A stretch of DNA of 64,000 nt from an uncultured Acetobacteraceae bacterium (GCA_946476985.1 CAMKWS010000003.1:1-64000), one strand, 5' to 3'. Shown: positions 7,762 through 18,242, counted from the first letter of the stretch. Made by a program: numbers and translations. The notes: generated from the sequence alone by a model not told the origin.

Positions 7762-9218
7762 CGTCATCAACTTTTGGACCCATTCTCCTCGGCACGACAC
7801 CTCGTGGCGAAAATGCGTATATTGACCTCCCAGAACTTCTGGCCACCCGTTTATTGGTGCAGGGGAATTCTGGCTCAGGAAAATCTCACCTTTTGCGCCG
7901 CTTGTTGGAGCAGAGTGCGAATCTTGTCCAACAAGTTATCATCGACCCAGAAGGCGATTTCGTCACTCTGGCCGAGAAATATGACCACCTCGTTATTGAG
8001 ACAGATACACAATCAGAAGCGAGCTTACGTGCTGCGGGAGAACGCGTGCGCACACATCGTGCTTCCGTTGTGCTAAATTTGGAACAAAGCGAACCGGAAG
8101 GGCAGCTGCGCTCTGTCGGCGCATTTCTCTCTGGTATGTTTGAAGCCCCACGGGCTTATTGGTATCCTGTCCTGATCGTTGTGGATGAAGCACAGCTTTT
8201 TGCCCCTATTGCTGGGGGCGATACGTCTGACGAAGCACGACGTCTCTCTCTTAATGCGATGACAAACCTTATGTGCCGTGGGCGCAAACGTGGCATGGCA
8301 GGCATTATCGCCACACAACGTTTGGCAAAACTGGCGAAGAATGTCGCGGCAGAGGCTTCCAATTTTCTTATGGGGCGTACCTTCCTCGATATCGACATGA
8401 CCCGTGCCGCCGATCTCCTTGGTATGGAACGTAGAGCAGCCGAGAGCTTTCGAGACCTCTCCCGCGGGCAATTTATGTCTCTTGGACCAGCTCTCTCTCG
8501 GCGGCCACAACGTGTTACCATCGGCCCAGTAGAAACAGCGAGCCATGCTGGCGGCCCTGCCCTTATGCCGCTGGAACAACCTAATGTTCCAGTTGAAGAA
8601 TTACGTGACCTCATTCTTCAACCCGTTGCAGAACCCACACCACGTATCCGCAAAGAACCTCCACCACCCAAGCCGGACCTTCTCGCCCAACTAGATGCCT
8701 TCGGGGCAAGCCGTGCTGCAGAAGAACAACAGCAAGCGGCCCAAACTAATGAAGCCAACCCAGAACAAATATGGGACCTTGTGGCGCAAATAGGTCAAGA
8801 TAAAGAAGCCGCCTATCGCCCTCTCGCGACATTATATCAAGACTTCCAAATGAGGGCGCGCCTCGCTGGCTTTTCTCGCCATGTATTAGATATGGCCAGC
8901 TTCCAAACCATGCTGAGTACCATTCGTTGTGGTATAGACCGTGAGCGAGCAGAAAGTGACGATTGGCAAGATATTCAACAACGTGCGGGAAACTTGCCAG
9001 AGGATATTCAACCGGTTTACTTCCTCCTCGCCCGTGCCGCGATGGACAACCAACCTTGCCCAGATGATGCAGCACTTGCCCAAGCTTATGGAACGCACTC
9101 ACTCGGTAGAGCCCGCCGCCAACTTACATATTTGGAAGAATGTGAGGCTATTATTTTACAAGGCACCGGCGCTAACCGCCGTGTAGCCATCATTGGCCCT
9201 GGCTGGCAAACAGCCTGA
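7758..9218 (+). CDS. HerA/VirB4-like ATPase (DUF87 helicase family)
   Basis: A 486-residue P-loop ATPase of the HerA/FtsK superfamily. Walker A is QGNSGSGKSHLLRR (about 32-45), an acidic IIDPEGDF follows at 60-67, Walker B is VLIVVDEAQLF (about 139-149), and the sensor segment IIATQRLAKLAKN is at 190-200. The family forms hexamers that translocate on DNA. Residues about 290-330 are a proline- and glutamine-rich linker, and the C-terminal part is a separate helical region that may bind partners or DNA. No NurA-type nuclease gene is adjacent, so the usual HerA-NurA pairing is absent here. The start overlaps the upstream flavoprotein stop. Function beyond an ATP-driven motor is unknown. Confidence 0.85.
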   Translation: MTSSTFGPILLGTTPRGENAYIDLPELLATRLLVQGNSGSGKSHLLRRLLEQSANLVQQVIIDPEGDFVTLAEKYDHLVIETDTQSEASLRAAGERVRTHRASVVLNLEQSEPEGQLRSVGAFLSGMFEAPRAYWYPVLIVVDEAQLFAPIAGGDTSDEARRLSLNAMTNLMCRGRKRGMAGIIATQRLAKLAKNVAAEASNFLMGRTFLDIDMTRAADLLGMERRAAESFRDLSRGQFMSLGPALSRRPQRVTIGPVETASHAGGPALMPLEQPNVPVEELRDLILQPVAEPTPRIRKEPPPPKPDLLAQLDAFGASRAAEEQQQAAQTNEANPEQIWDLVAQIGQDKEAAYRPLATLYQDFQMRARLAGFSRHVLDMASFQTMLSTIRCGIDRERAESDDWQDIQQRAGNLPEDIQPVYFLLARAAMDNQPCPDDAALAQAYGTHSLGRARRQLTYLEECEAIILQGTGANRRVAIIGPGWQTA

Positions 9219-9291
9219 TCCCCTTATCTTTACGCTCCTAGGGCGAGATTACCCTCATCCCACGCGTAAAATATGATGATCTGCACGACCC

Positions 9292-9320
9292 AAAAAATGG
9301 CGGGGGAAGCCCCCGCCATT
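9292..9320 (-). terminator. Strong terminator ending the pentose-phosphate unit
   Basis: A perfect 11-bp stem AATGGCGGGGG/CCCCCGCCATT (9296-9306 with 9310-9320) with a 3-nt loop is followed on the minus strand by a run of six Ts. It sits 38 bp past the gntK stop and between the convergent HerA-like gene. Confidence 0.92.
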
Positions 9321-9358
9321 AAAATGCTCATAATGAGCGCCTTCACGGCAGAGTTTTA

Positions 9359-9928
9359 TCAAAACTCTTTGGGTGGAGGTACAACACGCAAACGAGCAAT
9401 CACACGTTCTGCCAGCTCTTCAGGTGTTGCATCTCCAGGCACGCGAATAACGGGCTCATCATCGGTTGGCTCTTCCAATGTTGCCAACTGACTTGGAAGA
9501 AGAGTTGGGGGCATGTAATGGCCTGTACGTGCCTTGAGGCGTGCCTCAATCACTTTTGGGTCCACTTGTAAATAAACAAACTGAACCGGGATATGTTTTG
9601 CAAGCGCTTCACGATATTTCCGCTTCAAGGCAGAGCATGTCAGCACAGCACCAGTACCTGCCTCGGCACGTTCTGCTAGCCAATCGTGACACAGCTCCAA
9701 CCATGGGGCACGATCTTCATCGTTTAATGGCTGACCAGAGCGCATCTTCTCGACATTGGCTTTCGGATGCAGGGAGTCACCTTCCTGAAAAGGCCAATCC
9801 AATTTCTCTGCCAGAAGCTCTGCTACCGTGGTCTTCCCCGTACCAGAAACACCCATAACTACAATATAATGTGGGGCAATATCAGATAGGGTTCCAGGAG
9901 CCTTTTTACTCTTCGTCATGGCGTCCAT
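9359..9928 (-). CDS. gntK: Gluconokinase
   Basis: A 189-residue kinase of the shikimate-kinase-like fold that phosphorylates gluconate to 6-phosphogluconate. The P-loop MGVSGTGKTT is near residues 25-34, the gluconate/phosphate segment GDSLHPKANVEKM follows, then PLNDEDRAPWL, and CSALKRKYR is the family lid motif. It feeds gluconate, abundant in acetic acid bacteria, straight into the pentose phosphate pathway encoded upstream. Two starts are possible: an ATG at 9928 with GGAGG seven bases upstream, overlapping rpiA by 13 bp, and an ATG at 9919 forming an ATGA overlap with the rpiA stop. The first has the better ribosome binding site and is used here. Confidence 0.96.
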   Translation of the reverse strand: MDAMTKSKKAPGTLSDIAPHYIVVMGVSGTGKTTVAELLAEKLDWPFQEGDSLHPKANVEKMRSGQPLNDEDRAPWLELCHDWLAERAEAGTGAVLTCSALKRKYREALAKHIPVQFVYLQVDPKVIEARLKARTGHYMPPTLLPSQLATLEEPTDDEPVIRVPGDATPEELAERVIARLRVVPPPKEF

Positions 9929-10602
9929 CGTTCAACCTCCCGTTCAGTTGCAACCAATACATCGGTTGCCATATTGGGAAACAATCCATGCTCCACTACG
10001 CCCACTGTCCCATCAATTTGTGCGGCTAGCGCTTGCACGTCCTGAATCGGGCCAAATACGCAATCAAGTATCATGTTTCCATTATCTGTGGTGAGCAGCT
10101 CACCGGCGAGTGTCCGCCGGGGGCGAATGACTCCCGCCCCCATTTTTTCCAAACGATTGGCCGTAGCCTCATAACCGAATGGAATTACTTCCACAGGCAC
10201 GGGAGCTCTTTCCCCAAGCTGATTAACCGGCTTGGTCGCATCCACTATCACGACAAAACGCCGCGATGCCTGGGCAACAATCTTTTCACGTAACAGAGCC
10301 GCACCAAGGCCCTTAATGAGATGCAGCGTGCCACGCTCCACCTCATCGGCACCATCTATGGCGATATCCAGCACCTGATGATCTGCAAAGCTCGTGAGAG
10401 GGATGCCTGCCGCACGGGCCAACCTGCCAGATTCCTCTGAAGTTGGAATGGCTAGAATATCCAGCCCCTCTGCAACACGCTCACCTAGCCTCTCAATCAT
10501 AAAAGCTGCCGTGCTACCTGTGCCCAAACCTACAACCATGCCAGGCTGAACAAAATCAGCGGCATTGTGGGCAGCAACACGTTTACAGTCATCAACGTTC
10601 AT
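9916..10602 (-). CDS. rpiA: Ribose-5-phosphate isomerase A
   Basis: A 228-residue RpiA, interconverting ribose 5-phosphate and ribulose 5-phosphate. Signature segments are GLGTGSTAAFMIERLGE (about 25-41), DIAIDGADEV (80-89) with the catalytic-region aspartates, and KGLGAALLREKIVA (95-110), where the Glu is the family's general base. Length is typical. It lies inside the pentose-phosphate operon with a 4-bp ATGA overlap with pgl upstream and an overlap with gntK downstream, so the three are likely made together. Confidence 0.97.
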   Translation of the reverse strand: MNVDDCKRVAAHNAADFVQPGMVVGLGTGSTAAFMIERLGERVAEGLDILAIPTSEESGRLARAAGIPLTSFADHQVLDIAIDGADEVERGTLHLIKGLGAALLREKIVAQASRRFVVIVDATKPVNQLGERAPVPVEVIPFGYEATANRLEKMGAGVIRPRRTLAGELLTTDNGNMILDCVFGPIQDVQALAAQIDGTVGVVEHGLFPNMATDVLVATEREVERWTP

Positions 10603-11363
10603 GAGGGCTCTCCAGCAGCAGCTCTGTCTGCCAGTATGAGGATTCTACCTTCAGAGACAATACGCCCAGATGGGATGCTGCCATCTCCCTGACGCAAACG
10701 GGCCAACATTGGTACTTTATTTTCACCCGTCACTAAGAAAACAACGAGACCACTAGATTCAATAGCCGGATATGTCAGTGTTAACCGCTCATGCGGGGCT
10801 GTGCTTGGGTCAGACACACCCACCCATGCTGTTTTTTCATCCAAAATTGGCTCGCCAGGGAAGAGAGATGCCGTATGACCATCTGTTCCTAGCCCCAACA
10901 TAACAATATCAAATAAAGGGCGTCCCTTTTCTAAAGTGGTCGATCCATAGGTTTTTTCTAATGTTTCTTGGTAACGTCGTGCGTCCTCAAGGGCTGTCGT
11001 TTTTGTTGGCATGGGATGAATCTGCTCTGCAGGCAAAGGCACCTTAGACAACAAAAGTTCTTGCGCACTGGCATGATTGCTATCTGCGTGGCTATCATCC
11101 ACATAGCGTTCATCCCCATAGAACACTTCTACACGTGCCCAATCGATACGATTTGCCATCTCTGGTTGTGCCAGAATTGCAAAAAGTCGCTTAGGGGTAG
11201 AACCACCCGATAACGCCACACGTACTTTGCCCTCAGGCTTTGCTCGTACGGTTTCGATCAATAATTCTGCCATTTTCATAGCAACAGAATCAGCATCCGC
11301 TAACACTTCAAAGTCAGCATGGCGCATATCTGTGGTCATTCTCGTGTTCTCCGTCATCAACAT
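10599..11363 (-). CDS. pgl: 6-phosphogluconolactonase (DevB type)
   Basis: A 254-residue DevB-family lactonase that hydrolyses 6-phosphogluconolactone to 6-phosphogluconate. VALSGGSTPKRLFAIL (about 48-63), FYGDERYV (about 83-90) and LGLGTDGHTASLFPG (about 151-165) are the three conserved blocks lining the glucosamine-isomerase-like active site. It starts one base after the HAD gene ends and overlaps rpiA by 4 bp. The N-terminal 15 residues are variable, and the ATG at about residue 3 or 8 could also serve. Confidence 0.96.
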   Translation of the reverse strand: MLMTENTRMTTDMRHADFEVLADADSVAMKMAELLIETVRAKPEGKVRVALSGGSTPKRLFAILAQPEMANRIDWARVEVFYGDERYVDDSHADSNHASAQELLLSKVPLPAEQIHPMPTKTTALEDARRYQETLEKTYGSTTLEKGRPLFDIVMLGLGTDGHTASLFPGEPILDEKTAWVGVSDPSTAPHERLTLTYPAIESSGLVVFLVTGENKVPMLARLRQGDGSIPSGRIVSEGRILILADRAAAGEPS

Positions 11364-11364
11364 A

Positions 11365-12201
11365 TCATCCCTGCGAAGCAGGCTTCTTAGTAGGCATAAT
11401 GAACGTATCTACCGCATATGCCCATCCACCTTCATCAGGCGGTTTTGTAACACAACGCGCCTGTTTCTTAACAGAATCAGGAGCTTGCCCCATAGCAATA
11501 CCCAACCCTGCCACGCTCAGCATGGGGATGTCATTAGGTGCATCACCCAACACAGCCACTTGGGCCGAGTCTACCCCATAAAAACCGGCCAACACACGAA
11601 CGGCCTCGCCCTTTGTAGCCTGAAAAGGTGTAATATTTAGTTTATGCGGAGCCGATCTTAGTATGCTCGCACCATCACAAAAGCGCGCGCCAAGAACTTT
11701 TTCCAATCGGGCAATCAGATCTATATCTTCGGAACTAACAATCAAGCGATTGATGCTACCCGAATGAATGGGCAGTGCATCAACTTGCTGAGGGATAACA
11801 CCCGTTACCTCATGTTCTCTTAAGGCCAAAGGGGTTTGCGTATCACATACGAACCAAGAGGCCTCATTTTGGAACCAAATTTCCACCTGCTCTGTTGCCA
11901 AAGCCACCATGATGGAATGCAATATTTCAACAGAAAAATGATGGCTAGAGAGGATCGTTCCATCTGGGGTAAAGAAAACCCCGCCATTAAACCCAGCACA
12001 CGGGCCTTCAAGGCCTAATTTACGCACATAAGGCAACACCCCCGCTGGAGCGCGCGCACTGACTAAAGCAAGGGGGATGTGTGCTTGTCTCAGCCGTTCC
12101 ACCGCGGCTAGTGTTCGCGCCGAAATATCTCTATCAGAATCAAGAATGGTGCCATCCATATCAGATAGCACCAACCTTATACCAAGGGGATGATCTACCA
12201 T
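11365..12201 (-). CDS. Cof-type HAD-IIB phosphatase
   Basis: A 278-residue haloacid-dehalogenase superfamily hydrolase of the Cof/YbiV class. Motif I is LSDMDGTILDSD (12-23) with the nucleophile Asp, motif II is ALVSARAP (about 50-57), and the C-terminal GDAPNDIPML block supplies motifs III-IV for Mg binding. The cap domain lies between. It is inside the pentose-phosphate unit, one base before pgl, with a good ribosome binding site (GGGAGGAAGG). It may remove phosphorylated by-products or act on a sugar phosphate; the substrate is not known. The 73-bp gap between it and gnd can fold CTAGGGGG (12217-12224) with CCCCCTAG (12257-12264) but lacks a T-run. Confidence 0.88.
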   Translation of the reverse strand: MVDHPLGIRLVLSDMDGTILDSDRDISARTLAAVERLRQAHIPLALVSARAPAGVLPYVRKLGLEGPCAGFNGGVFFTPDGTILSSHHFSVEILHSIMVALATEQVEIWFQNEASWFVCDTQTPLALREHEVTGVIPQQVDALPIHSGSINRLIVSSEDIDLIARLEKVLGARFCDGASILRSAPHKLNITPFQATKGEAVRVLAGFYGVDSAQVAVLGDAPNDIPMLSVAGLGIAMGQAPDSVKKQARCVTKPPDEGGWAYAVDTFIMPTKKPASQG

Positions 12202-12274
12202 TCTTCCTTCCTCCCACTAGGGGGAAAAGAAGTAGGGAGCGGGCACCCCCACCGCGCCCCCTAGTCACGATAAT

Positions 12275-13279
12275 TTATTTTTTACGCTCTACGTGCCCAC
12301 CAAAACCAAAACGCATGGCAGACAGAGCTTTCTCTGCAAAGTTATTACCTGAGCGAGAACGGAAGCGCGTATACAGAGCTGCCGTCATTACTGGGGCAGG
12401 AACGTCTTCTTCGATCGCGGCTTCAATTGTCCAGCGCCCCTCACCAGAATCTTGCACTTCGCCACTAAATTCATTCAGATCGGAAGAACGCGCTAGAGCT
12501 TCGGCTGTTAGATCAAGCAACCAAGAGGAGACCACACTCCCACGGCGCCATACCTCAGCAATATCTGCCAAGTTCAGATCATAACGCTCACTTTCTGGCA
12601 ACTTATCAGAGTTCTTACTAGCCAGAACATCAAACCCCTCAGCCAGAGCTTGCATCATGCCATATTCAATGCCGTTATGAATCATCTTCACAAAATGGCC
12701 AGATCCCGCCGGACCACAGTAAAGATAGCCCTGCTCCGCACGCGGATTATGACGGCCATCATCCTCACGGTCCGGTGTACGTGGCACATCACCCATCCCC
12801 GGCGCCAATGCTTGAAAGATAGGGTCAACATATTCAGCAGCATGGCGCTCACCGCCATACATCATGCAGTAGCCACGCTCGAGGCCCCACACACCACCGG
12901 ATGTTCCAACATCAAGATAATCAATACCACGCTCAGCAAGCTCTTTCGCACGACGGATATCCTCTTTGTAGTAGGTATTCCCACCATCAATGATGATATC
13001 CCCTTTCCGCAAGAGAGGCGCTAAGCGCTGAATACAGGTCTCTGTGACCTCGCCAGCGGGGAGCATCACCCAAATAACTCGCCGCTCTTCTCCGGCCAGC
13101 AAATCTGCCAGTTTTTCGAAAGTAGGAGCCCCTTGCGCACGACCATCTTCGCAACGCTCAACCGTTTTCTCAATCACAGCCTGAGTGCGGTCAAAAGCAA
13201 CCACATCATGACCTTTACGGGTTAGGCGGACTGCAATATTCCCGCCCATACGGCCTAGTCCGATAATTCCGATACGCAT
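12275..13279 (-). CDS. gnd: 6-phosphogluconate dehydrogenase, decarboxylating (short GntZ/YqeC type)
   Basis: A 334-residue dehydrogenase making ribulose 5-phosphate and CO2 from 6-phosphogluconate. The dinucleotide fold motif [16 protein letters not shown] is at 3-18 and is followed by an Asp at the end of beta-2 (VVAFDRTQ), which suggests NAD preference. [25 protein letters not shown] and [17 protein letters not shown] hold the substrate-binding and catalytic Lys/Glu residues. About 330 residues is the short form common in acetic acid bacteria, not the 470-residue enterobacterial form. It is 5 bp from tal-pgi in the same direction. Confidence 0.95.
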   Translation of the reverse strand: MRIGIIGLGRMGGNIAVRLTRKGHDVVAFDRTQAVIEKTVERCEDGRAQGAPTFEKLADLLAGEERRVIWVMLPAGEVTETCIQRLAPLLRKGDIIIDGGNTYYKEDIRRAKELAERGIDYLDVGTSGGVWGLERGYCMMYGGERHAAEYVDPIFQALAPGMGDVPRTPDREDDGRHNPRAEQGYLYCGPAGSGHFVKMIHNGIEYGMMQALAEGFDVLASKNSDKLPESERYDLNLADIAEVWRRGSVVSSWLLDLTAEALARSSDLNEFSGEVQDSGEGRWTIEAAIEEDVPAPVMTAALYTRFRSRSGNNFAEKALSAMRFGFGGHVERKK

Positions 13280-13284
13280 ATCTT

Positions 13285-16134
13285 TCAGGCTCCTTTTACA
13301 ACTTCCGTCAATACCTTGGCGAGACGGTCTAACCCCTCTGCCAACGGCCCAATAATATGTACACGCAACGCACGACGCCCGCGGGAAGCAATTACATCAA
13401 AATCCCCACGAGCCTGAGCCGCTTTCACAATACCAAAGCTGTATGTATGGCCCGGAATTGTCAGATCAGCAGAATCATCTGCCGTTACCTGTAGGAACAC
13501 CCCACTATCAGGGCCCCCTTTATAAGCCTGCCCAGTTGAGTGAAGGAAGCGCGGCCCAAACTGGGCGGCGGTTGCCACATGTAGGCGGTCCCTCAACTCT
13601 GTCCTTACCTCTTGTTCCCAAGCGATATGAGCTGCGTTGCGCTCAATATAAGCTAGGAGGCCAATATAATCATTCTTACCCACGCGGTCAAAATGAGCCT
13701 TTAAGATTGCTTCAGCTGTTTCGCCTTTAAGAGCCTCTTGATTACGCTCATCAGCGTAAAAAGCAAGATTCCCATCAATCGCAAAAGGTGCCTCTGCTGG
13801 GAGCTTTCCAGTTTCTCCATAAGCTGCTGTCAACTTACGGGTCTCAACCTTACTAAACTCCACATCTGGTTGATCAAATGGATCAATCCCCAAAACAGAG
13901 CCTGCAATAGCTGTCGCAAATTCAAAGACGAAAAACGCCTGCACAATCTGCTCAACTGTTTCCAGATGCAGCGTCACGACAGGATGCCCTGCCTCGCGCA
14001 AAGCTTTTAAGCCCTGATCCACAGGCTCATGACCTAAACGCAGCTCCACGAATACACGGTCATCACCATAGAGATCAGGCGTGCCTAGAGGCTCACCATC
14101 AATGGGGATCAACCCTGTTCCCTGTTTGCCGGTACTCTCAGCAATAAGCTGCTCCAGCCAGGCCCCCAGAGAAGCAATCTCTTTAGACGCGACGAAGGTC
14201 ACTTTATCCCGCTGGAATCCCGTTGCCGCAACGCCTAATGCAAGGCCGAGCATCGCACCAGGGTTTGTGGATGGCGGGACAGATGCATCACAAGCTTGCA
14301 CCATCAAGCCTGCAGTTTCTAACAGCTTGCGCACATCATAGCCCGCAGCAGCAGCCGGTGTCAGACCAAAAGCTGAAAGAACAGAATAACGCCCACCAAT
14401 CTCTGGATTGCCAAAGAAGATATGCGCAAAACCACGCTCTTTTGCGGCACGTTCCAGAGCAGAGCCAGGGTCTGTCACCGCAACAAAACGCCCACCCGGC
14501 TCTTGCCCAAGAGCCTCCTGCGCTTGAGCCCAGAAATAATCCAATAAGATATTCGGCTCTAACGTGGAGCCAGACTTACTAGAAACGATGAATAATGTGT
14601 TCTTCAGATCTACAGCATGCGCGAATGTTGCCACCTGCTGTGGATCAGTACTATCCAACACATGCAGCTTAGGCCCGCCTGGAACTTGACCAAATGTTTC
14701 AGCCAATACCTCTGGCCCAAGGCTAGAGCCCCCCATGCCGAGCAGTAGAACATCTTTATAACCACGCTCTTTGACCTCACGGCCTAAAGCTTCATAGCCA
14801 GCGAGTGCCGCCATGCCGTCATCAACGGCACTCAGCCACCCAAGCCATTTGCTTTCTGGTCCATTGGTCCAAACAGAGGCATCCCGCTCCCAGATGCGGC
14901 GTATCTTCCCGTCACGGCTCCAGCTCTTGCCAGCTGCTACAACGGCATTATCCAATTCATCTGATAGGGCTAAGGATACTCGCATAAGACGTTCTCCTAA
15001 AACTGCTTCCCGGCGAGCTGCGACCGCACCGAGCAATCCATCAAAAGCAACTTCGAACGCCGCAACCCCTTCCTCCAGCAAGGAAGCTGTTACTCCTGCA
15101 AGATCCAGCCCCAAACGCTCCGCTTGGTTAAGGATGCGGCTCGATGCCTCTACATCCTCAACCAAGCGTGCTTCAGGAACGCCATGATCCCTAAAAGCCT
15201 CTAAGGTACGAGGAGGCAGCGTGTTTACTGTCGCCTCACCTATCAGTTCTTCGACATAAAGAACATCCCTATAAGCTTTATCTTTTATGCTCGTACTAGC
15301 CCAAAGCAAACGCTGCGTCTGCGCTCCTCGGGCCTCTAGGGCTTTCCAGCGTTCTCCAGAGACAACACTGAGATAGTGCTGGTATGCAATACGCGCATTA
15401 GCAATGGCCACTTTACCACGCAGAGCTTTCAGCTCGTCTGTGTTGGTATCTCCTGCCGCCACACGACGGTCGATGATGCCATCAATCTTGCCATCAATTC
15501 GACTGATGAAGAAAGAAGCCACACTCGCCACATGGCCCAAAGGCTCACCCTTAGCTGCGCGTGCTTCTAAACCACGCAGATAAGCCTCAAGAACTTTTTT
15601 GTAGCTCTCAAGCGAGAACAACAATGTGACGTTGATATTAATCCCTTCAGCGATGGCCTGCTCAATAGCTGGGATCGATTCTTCAGTCGCTGGAATCTTG
15701 ATCATCGCATTGGCGCAATTGACCGTCTTCCAAAGCCTACGAGCCTCTTCCAACGTGCCTTGGCCATCATAAGCAAGGTAAGGTGATACCTCGAGGCTCA
15801 CATAACCATCCCGCCCTTGCGTCTCATCAAACACAGGCTTCAGCACGGTACATGCTTTGCGGATATCCTCTACGGCGATCGTCTCGTAAAGCTCACCTGC
15901 TGTAAGGGGATTCTTACGCAGCAAGGCCTGCACGGCCTCCTCATACTCCGCCCCATGCCCAATGGCTTGTTCAAAAATCGCGGGGTTGGAGGTCACCCCT
16001 TTCAGGGCGTCCTCCTTTACCAATTTGGCTAAAGATCCATCCTCGATAAAATCACGCCGGATGAAGTCGAGCCAGATTGACTGACCATGACCAGCTAAAC
16101 GAGTTAGTGGTGTATCAGAAAAATGACTCCCCAT
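13285..16134 (-). CDS. Bifunctional transaldolase / glucose-6-phosphate isomerase fusion
   Basis: A 949-residue fusion protein. The first about 370 residues are a transaldolase: [16 protein letters not shown] (about 46-61) and the Schiff-base lysine in NAMIKIPAT (about 140-148), then INVTLLFS. From about 375 to the end is a glucose-6-phosphate isomerase of the SIS fold: [14 protein letters not shown] (about 470), [12 protein letters not shown] with the phosphate-binding SKSGST, and [12 protein letters not shown]. Such tal-pgi fusions are established in Gluconobacter and relatives. Joining the enzymes ties non-oxidative pentose phosphate rearrangement to fructose 6-phosphate/glucose 6-phosphate recycling. 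It follows tkt by 14 bp and precedes gnd by 5 bp. Confidence 0.96.
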   Translation of the reverse strand: MGSHFSDTPLTRLAGHGQSIWLDFIRRDFIEDGSLAKLVKEDALKGVTSNPAIFEQAIGHGAEYEEAVQALLRKNPLTAGELYETIAVEDIRKACTVLKPVFDETQGRDGYVSLEVSPYLAYDGQGTLEEARRLWKTVNCANAMIKIPATEESIPAIEQAIAEGININVTLLFSLESYKKVLEAYLRGLEARAAKGEPLGHVASVASFFISRIDGKIDGIIDRRVAAGDTNTDELKALRGKVAIANARIAYQHYLSVVSGERWKALEARGAQTQRLLWASTSIKDKAYRDVLYVEELIGEATVNTLPPRTLEAFRDHGVPEARLVEDVEASSRILNQAERLGLDLAGVTASLLEEGVAAFEVAFDGLLGAVAARREAVLGERLMRVSLALSDELDNAVVAAGKSWSRDGKIRRIWERDASVWTNGPESKWLGWLSAVDDGMAALAGYEALGREVKERGYKDVLLLGMGGSSLGPEVLAETFGQVPGGPKLHVLDSTDPQQVATFAHAVDLKNTLFIVSSKSGSTLEPNILLDYFWAQAQEALGQEPGGRFVAVTDPGSALERAAKERGFAHIFFGNPEIGGRYSVLSAFGLTPAAAAGYDVRKLLETAGLMVQACDASVPPSTNPGAMLGLALGVAATGFQRDKVTFVASKEIASLGAWLEQLIAESTGKQGTGLIPIDGEPLGTPDLYGDDRVFVELRLGHEPVDQGLKALREAGHPVVTLHLETVEQIVQAFFVFEFATAIAGSVLGIDPFDQPDVEFSKVETRKLTAAYGETGKLPAEAPFAIDGNLAFYADERNQEALKGETAEAILKAHFDRVGKNDYIGLLAYIERNAAHIAWEQEVRTELRDRLHVATAAQFGPRFLHSTGQAYKGGPDSGVFLQVTADDSADLTIPGHTYSFGIVKAAQARGDFDVIASRGRRALRVHIIGPLAEGLDRLAKVLTEVVKGA

Positions 16135-16148
16135 AATCTTTCTCCGCC

Positions 16149-18242
16149 TTATGCGTTCAACAGACGCAGAGCCTGTTCGTAAACAGCCTCTACAGTGAAA
16201 CCGAATTTCGCCATAAGCTCCGCCGCAGAACCTGCAGCTCCAAAGCTATTCATCGCCATGATAGTGCCATCCAGCCCCACATAACGATCCCAGCCGAAAC
16301 TTGCTGCCATTTCTATACCGATACGCTTACGGACAGAAGGTGGCAGTACGGAATCACGATACGATTTGTCTTGTTTCTCAAATAGATCAAAGCTGGGCAT
16401 CGAGACCACGCGCACACGCACGCGCTGTGCCCGCAACTTATTATAAGCGCCCATCGCCAAAGCGACTTCAGAGCCCGAAGCCATAAGAATAATCTCTGGT
16501 TCAGTCTCACAATCAACCAAGACATACGCCCCACGCGCCACACCATCGGCTGCCCCACATAGGGAGCGATCAAATGTCGGCAAATTCTGACGACTTAGCG
16601 CAAGAGCTACAGGCCCTTGTGTATGCTCCATCGCCACACGCCAGCTTTCAACAACCTCATTCGCATCGGCTGGACGCAATAAAGTTATGCCCGGCGTTGC
16701 ACGCAATTGTGCAAATTGCTCAATCGGCTGGTGGGTCGGGCCATCCTCACCAACACCAATCGAATCATGTGTAAACACATAAATGACCGGCAGGTGCATC
16801 AACGCAGCGAGACGAATAGGCGCCTTCATATAATCTGAGAAGATCATAAAGCCCGAGCCAAAGGGACGCAGGCCGCTCAAAGCGAGTCCATTGCAAATCG
16901 CCCCCATGGCATGCTCTCGCACACCAAAATGGATATTCCGCCCATCATAACGACCAGGAGCCGCATCACCGTTGGATGGTGCCTGCAAAGAATCTGCCCC
17001 CTTAATGTGAGTCTTGGTTGAAGGTGCGAGATCAGCAGCACCACCAATCATCCAAGGGATATTCTTTGCAACAGCATTCAACACCTCACCAGAACTCTGG
17101 CGAGAGGCAATGCCTTTCTCATCAGCCGGATACACCGGCAGATCACAATCCCACCCTTCTGGCAGAGTACCCGCAAAGATATGCTTCAGCTCTTCACCTT
17201 CCTGCGGATATTCTACGCAATAAGCAGCGAATTGCTCTTCCCATTTCTTCTGCGCTTCTGCACCACGGCGACCAGAAAGCTCAGCAAAATGCTCCTTTAC
17301 CCCTTTAGGAACGGTAAAGGCTTCAGCATCTTCCGGCCAACCATAGGCCTGCTTCGCTCCTATAATTTCATTTGCCCCTAGCGGTTCGCCATGGGCAGAC
17401 GCCGTACCAGCTTTATTAGGCGCACCATAACCAATCACTGTTTTGAGGATGATTAATGTCGGCCGTGAAGTTTCCTCACGCCCTTTCTGTAAGGCATCAC
17501 GAATAGCCTCAACATCATTTCCATCTTCAACCTCTAAAACATGCCAGCCATACGCTTTAAAGCGAAGGCCGACATCCTCTGTGAAGGCGACATTCGTAGA
17601 TCCCTCAATAGAGATCTGATTGCTATCATACACCCATGTCAGATTACCGAGCTTGAGATGCCCCGCAACAGAAGCTGCCTCACCAGAGACTCCTTCCATC
17701 ACATCACCATCTCCGCAGAAGGCCGTGACATGATAGCCAAATAGATCAAACCCTGGCCGGCCATATCGGCTCGCAAGCCAACGTTCTGCCATTGCCATAC
17801 CAACAGCGCTGCTACAGCCCTGCCCTAGAGGGCCAGTGGTGATCTCCACTCCTGCCGTATGCCCATATTCTGGATGCCCAGGCGCCCGCGACCCAAGGCG
17901 GCGGAAATTCTTAATATCATCCAGCGTTAAAGCGGGACGATTCACCGCACGGCCATCCTCGACATCCTGCACATCTGCAAGAAACAATGTGGCGTAAAGC
18001 AGGATGGACGCATGTCCACCCGAGAGAATAAATCGATCACGCCCCGGCCAAAAGGGATCGGCCGGATTATAATACATTGTAAACTGCCAATAAGCATACA
18101 TAGCTGGTGCTAGAGCCATTGCGGTACCCGGATGGCCGGATTTTGCGCGCTCCACACCATCCATCACTAATGTGCGAATAGTGTCTATGCTTAGTTTCGA
18201 CAGCATGCTGTTCACTGATTTAACATCCTTAAGTAAAGCCAT
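16149..18242 (-). CDS. tkt: Transketolase
   Basis: A thiamine-diphosphate transketolase moving two-carbon units between pentose, triose and tetrose phosphates. Key segments are ERAKSGHPGTAMALAP near the N-terminus, GPLGQGCSSAVGMAMAE, the ThDP/Mg motif GDGDVMEG, FGVREHAMGAICNGLAL in the pyrimidine domain, and FTHDSIGVGEDGPTHQP. Reading could begin at 18341, but those 33 residues are not part of the family; the ATG at 18242 with AAAGG upstream gives 697 residues, the normal size, and is used here. It is the first gene of the minus-strand pentose-phosphate unit running to the terminator at 9292-9320, and divergent from the ankyrin gene. Confidence 0.96.
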   Translation of the reverse strand: MALLKDVKSVNSMLSKLSIDTIRTLVMDGVERAKSGHPGTAMALAPAMYAYWQFTMYYNPADPFWPGRDRFILSGGHASILLYATLFLADVQDVEDGRAVNRPALTLDDIKNFRRLGSRAPGHPEYGHTAGVEITTGPLGQGCSSAVGMAMAERWLASRYGRPGFDLFGYHVTAFCGDGDVMEGVSGEAASVAGHLKLGNLTWVYDSNQISIEGSTNVAFTEDVGLRFKAYGWHVLEVEDGNDVEAIRDALQKGREETSRPTLIILKTVIGYGAPNKAGTASAHGEPLGANEIIGAKQAYGWPEDAEAFTVPKGVKEHFAELSGRRGAEAQKKWEEQFAAYCVEYPQEGEELKHIFAGTLPEGWDCDLPVYPADEKGIASRQSSGEVLNAVAKNIPWMIGGAADLAPSTKTHIKGADSLQAPSNGDAAPGRYDGRNIHFGVREHAMGAICNGLALSGLRPFGSGFMIFSDYMKAPIRLAALMHLPVIYVFTHDSIGVGEDGPTHQPIEQFAQLRATPGITLLRPADANEVVESWRVAMEHTQGPVALALSRQNLPTFDRSLCGAADGVARGAYVLVDCETEPEIILMASGSEVALAMGAYNKLRAQRVRVRVVSMPSFDLFEKQDKSYRDSVLPPSVRKRIGIEMAASFGWDRYVGLDGTIMAMNSFGAAGSAAELMAKFGFTVEAVYEQALRLLNA

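Noticed and set aside
8073-8614. Two long minus-strand frames inside the HerA-like ATPase gene
   Set aside because: They are antisense to a gene with clear Walker motifs and have shadow-like composition rich in Arg, Ser and Cys.
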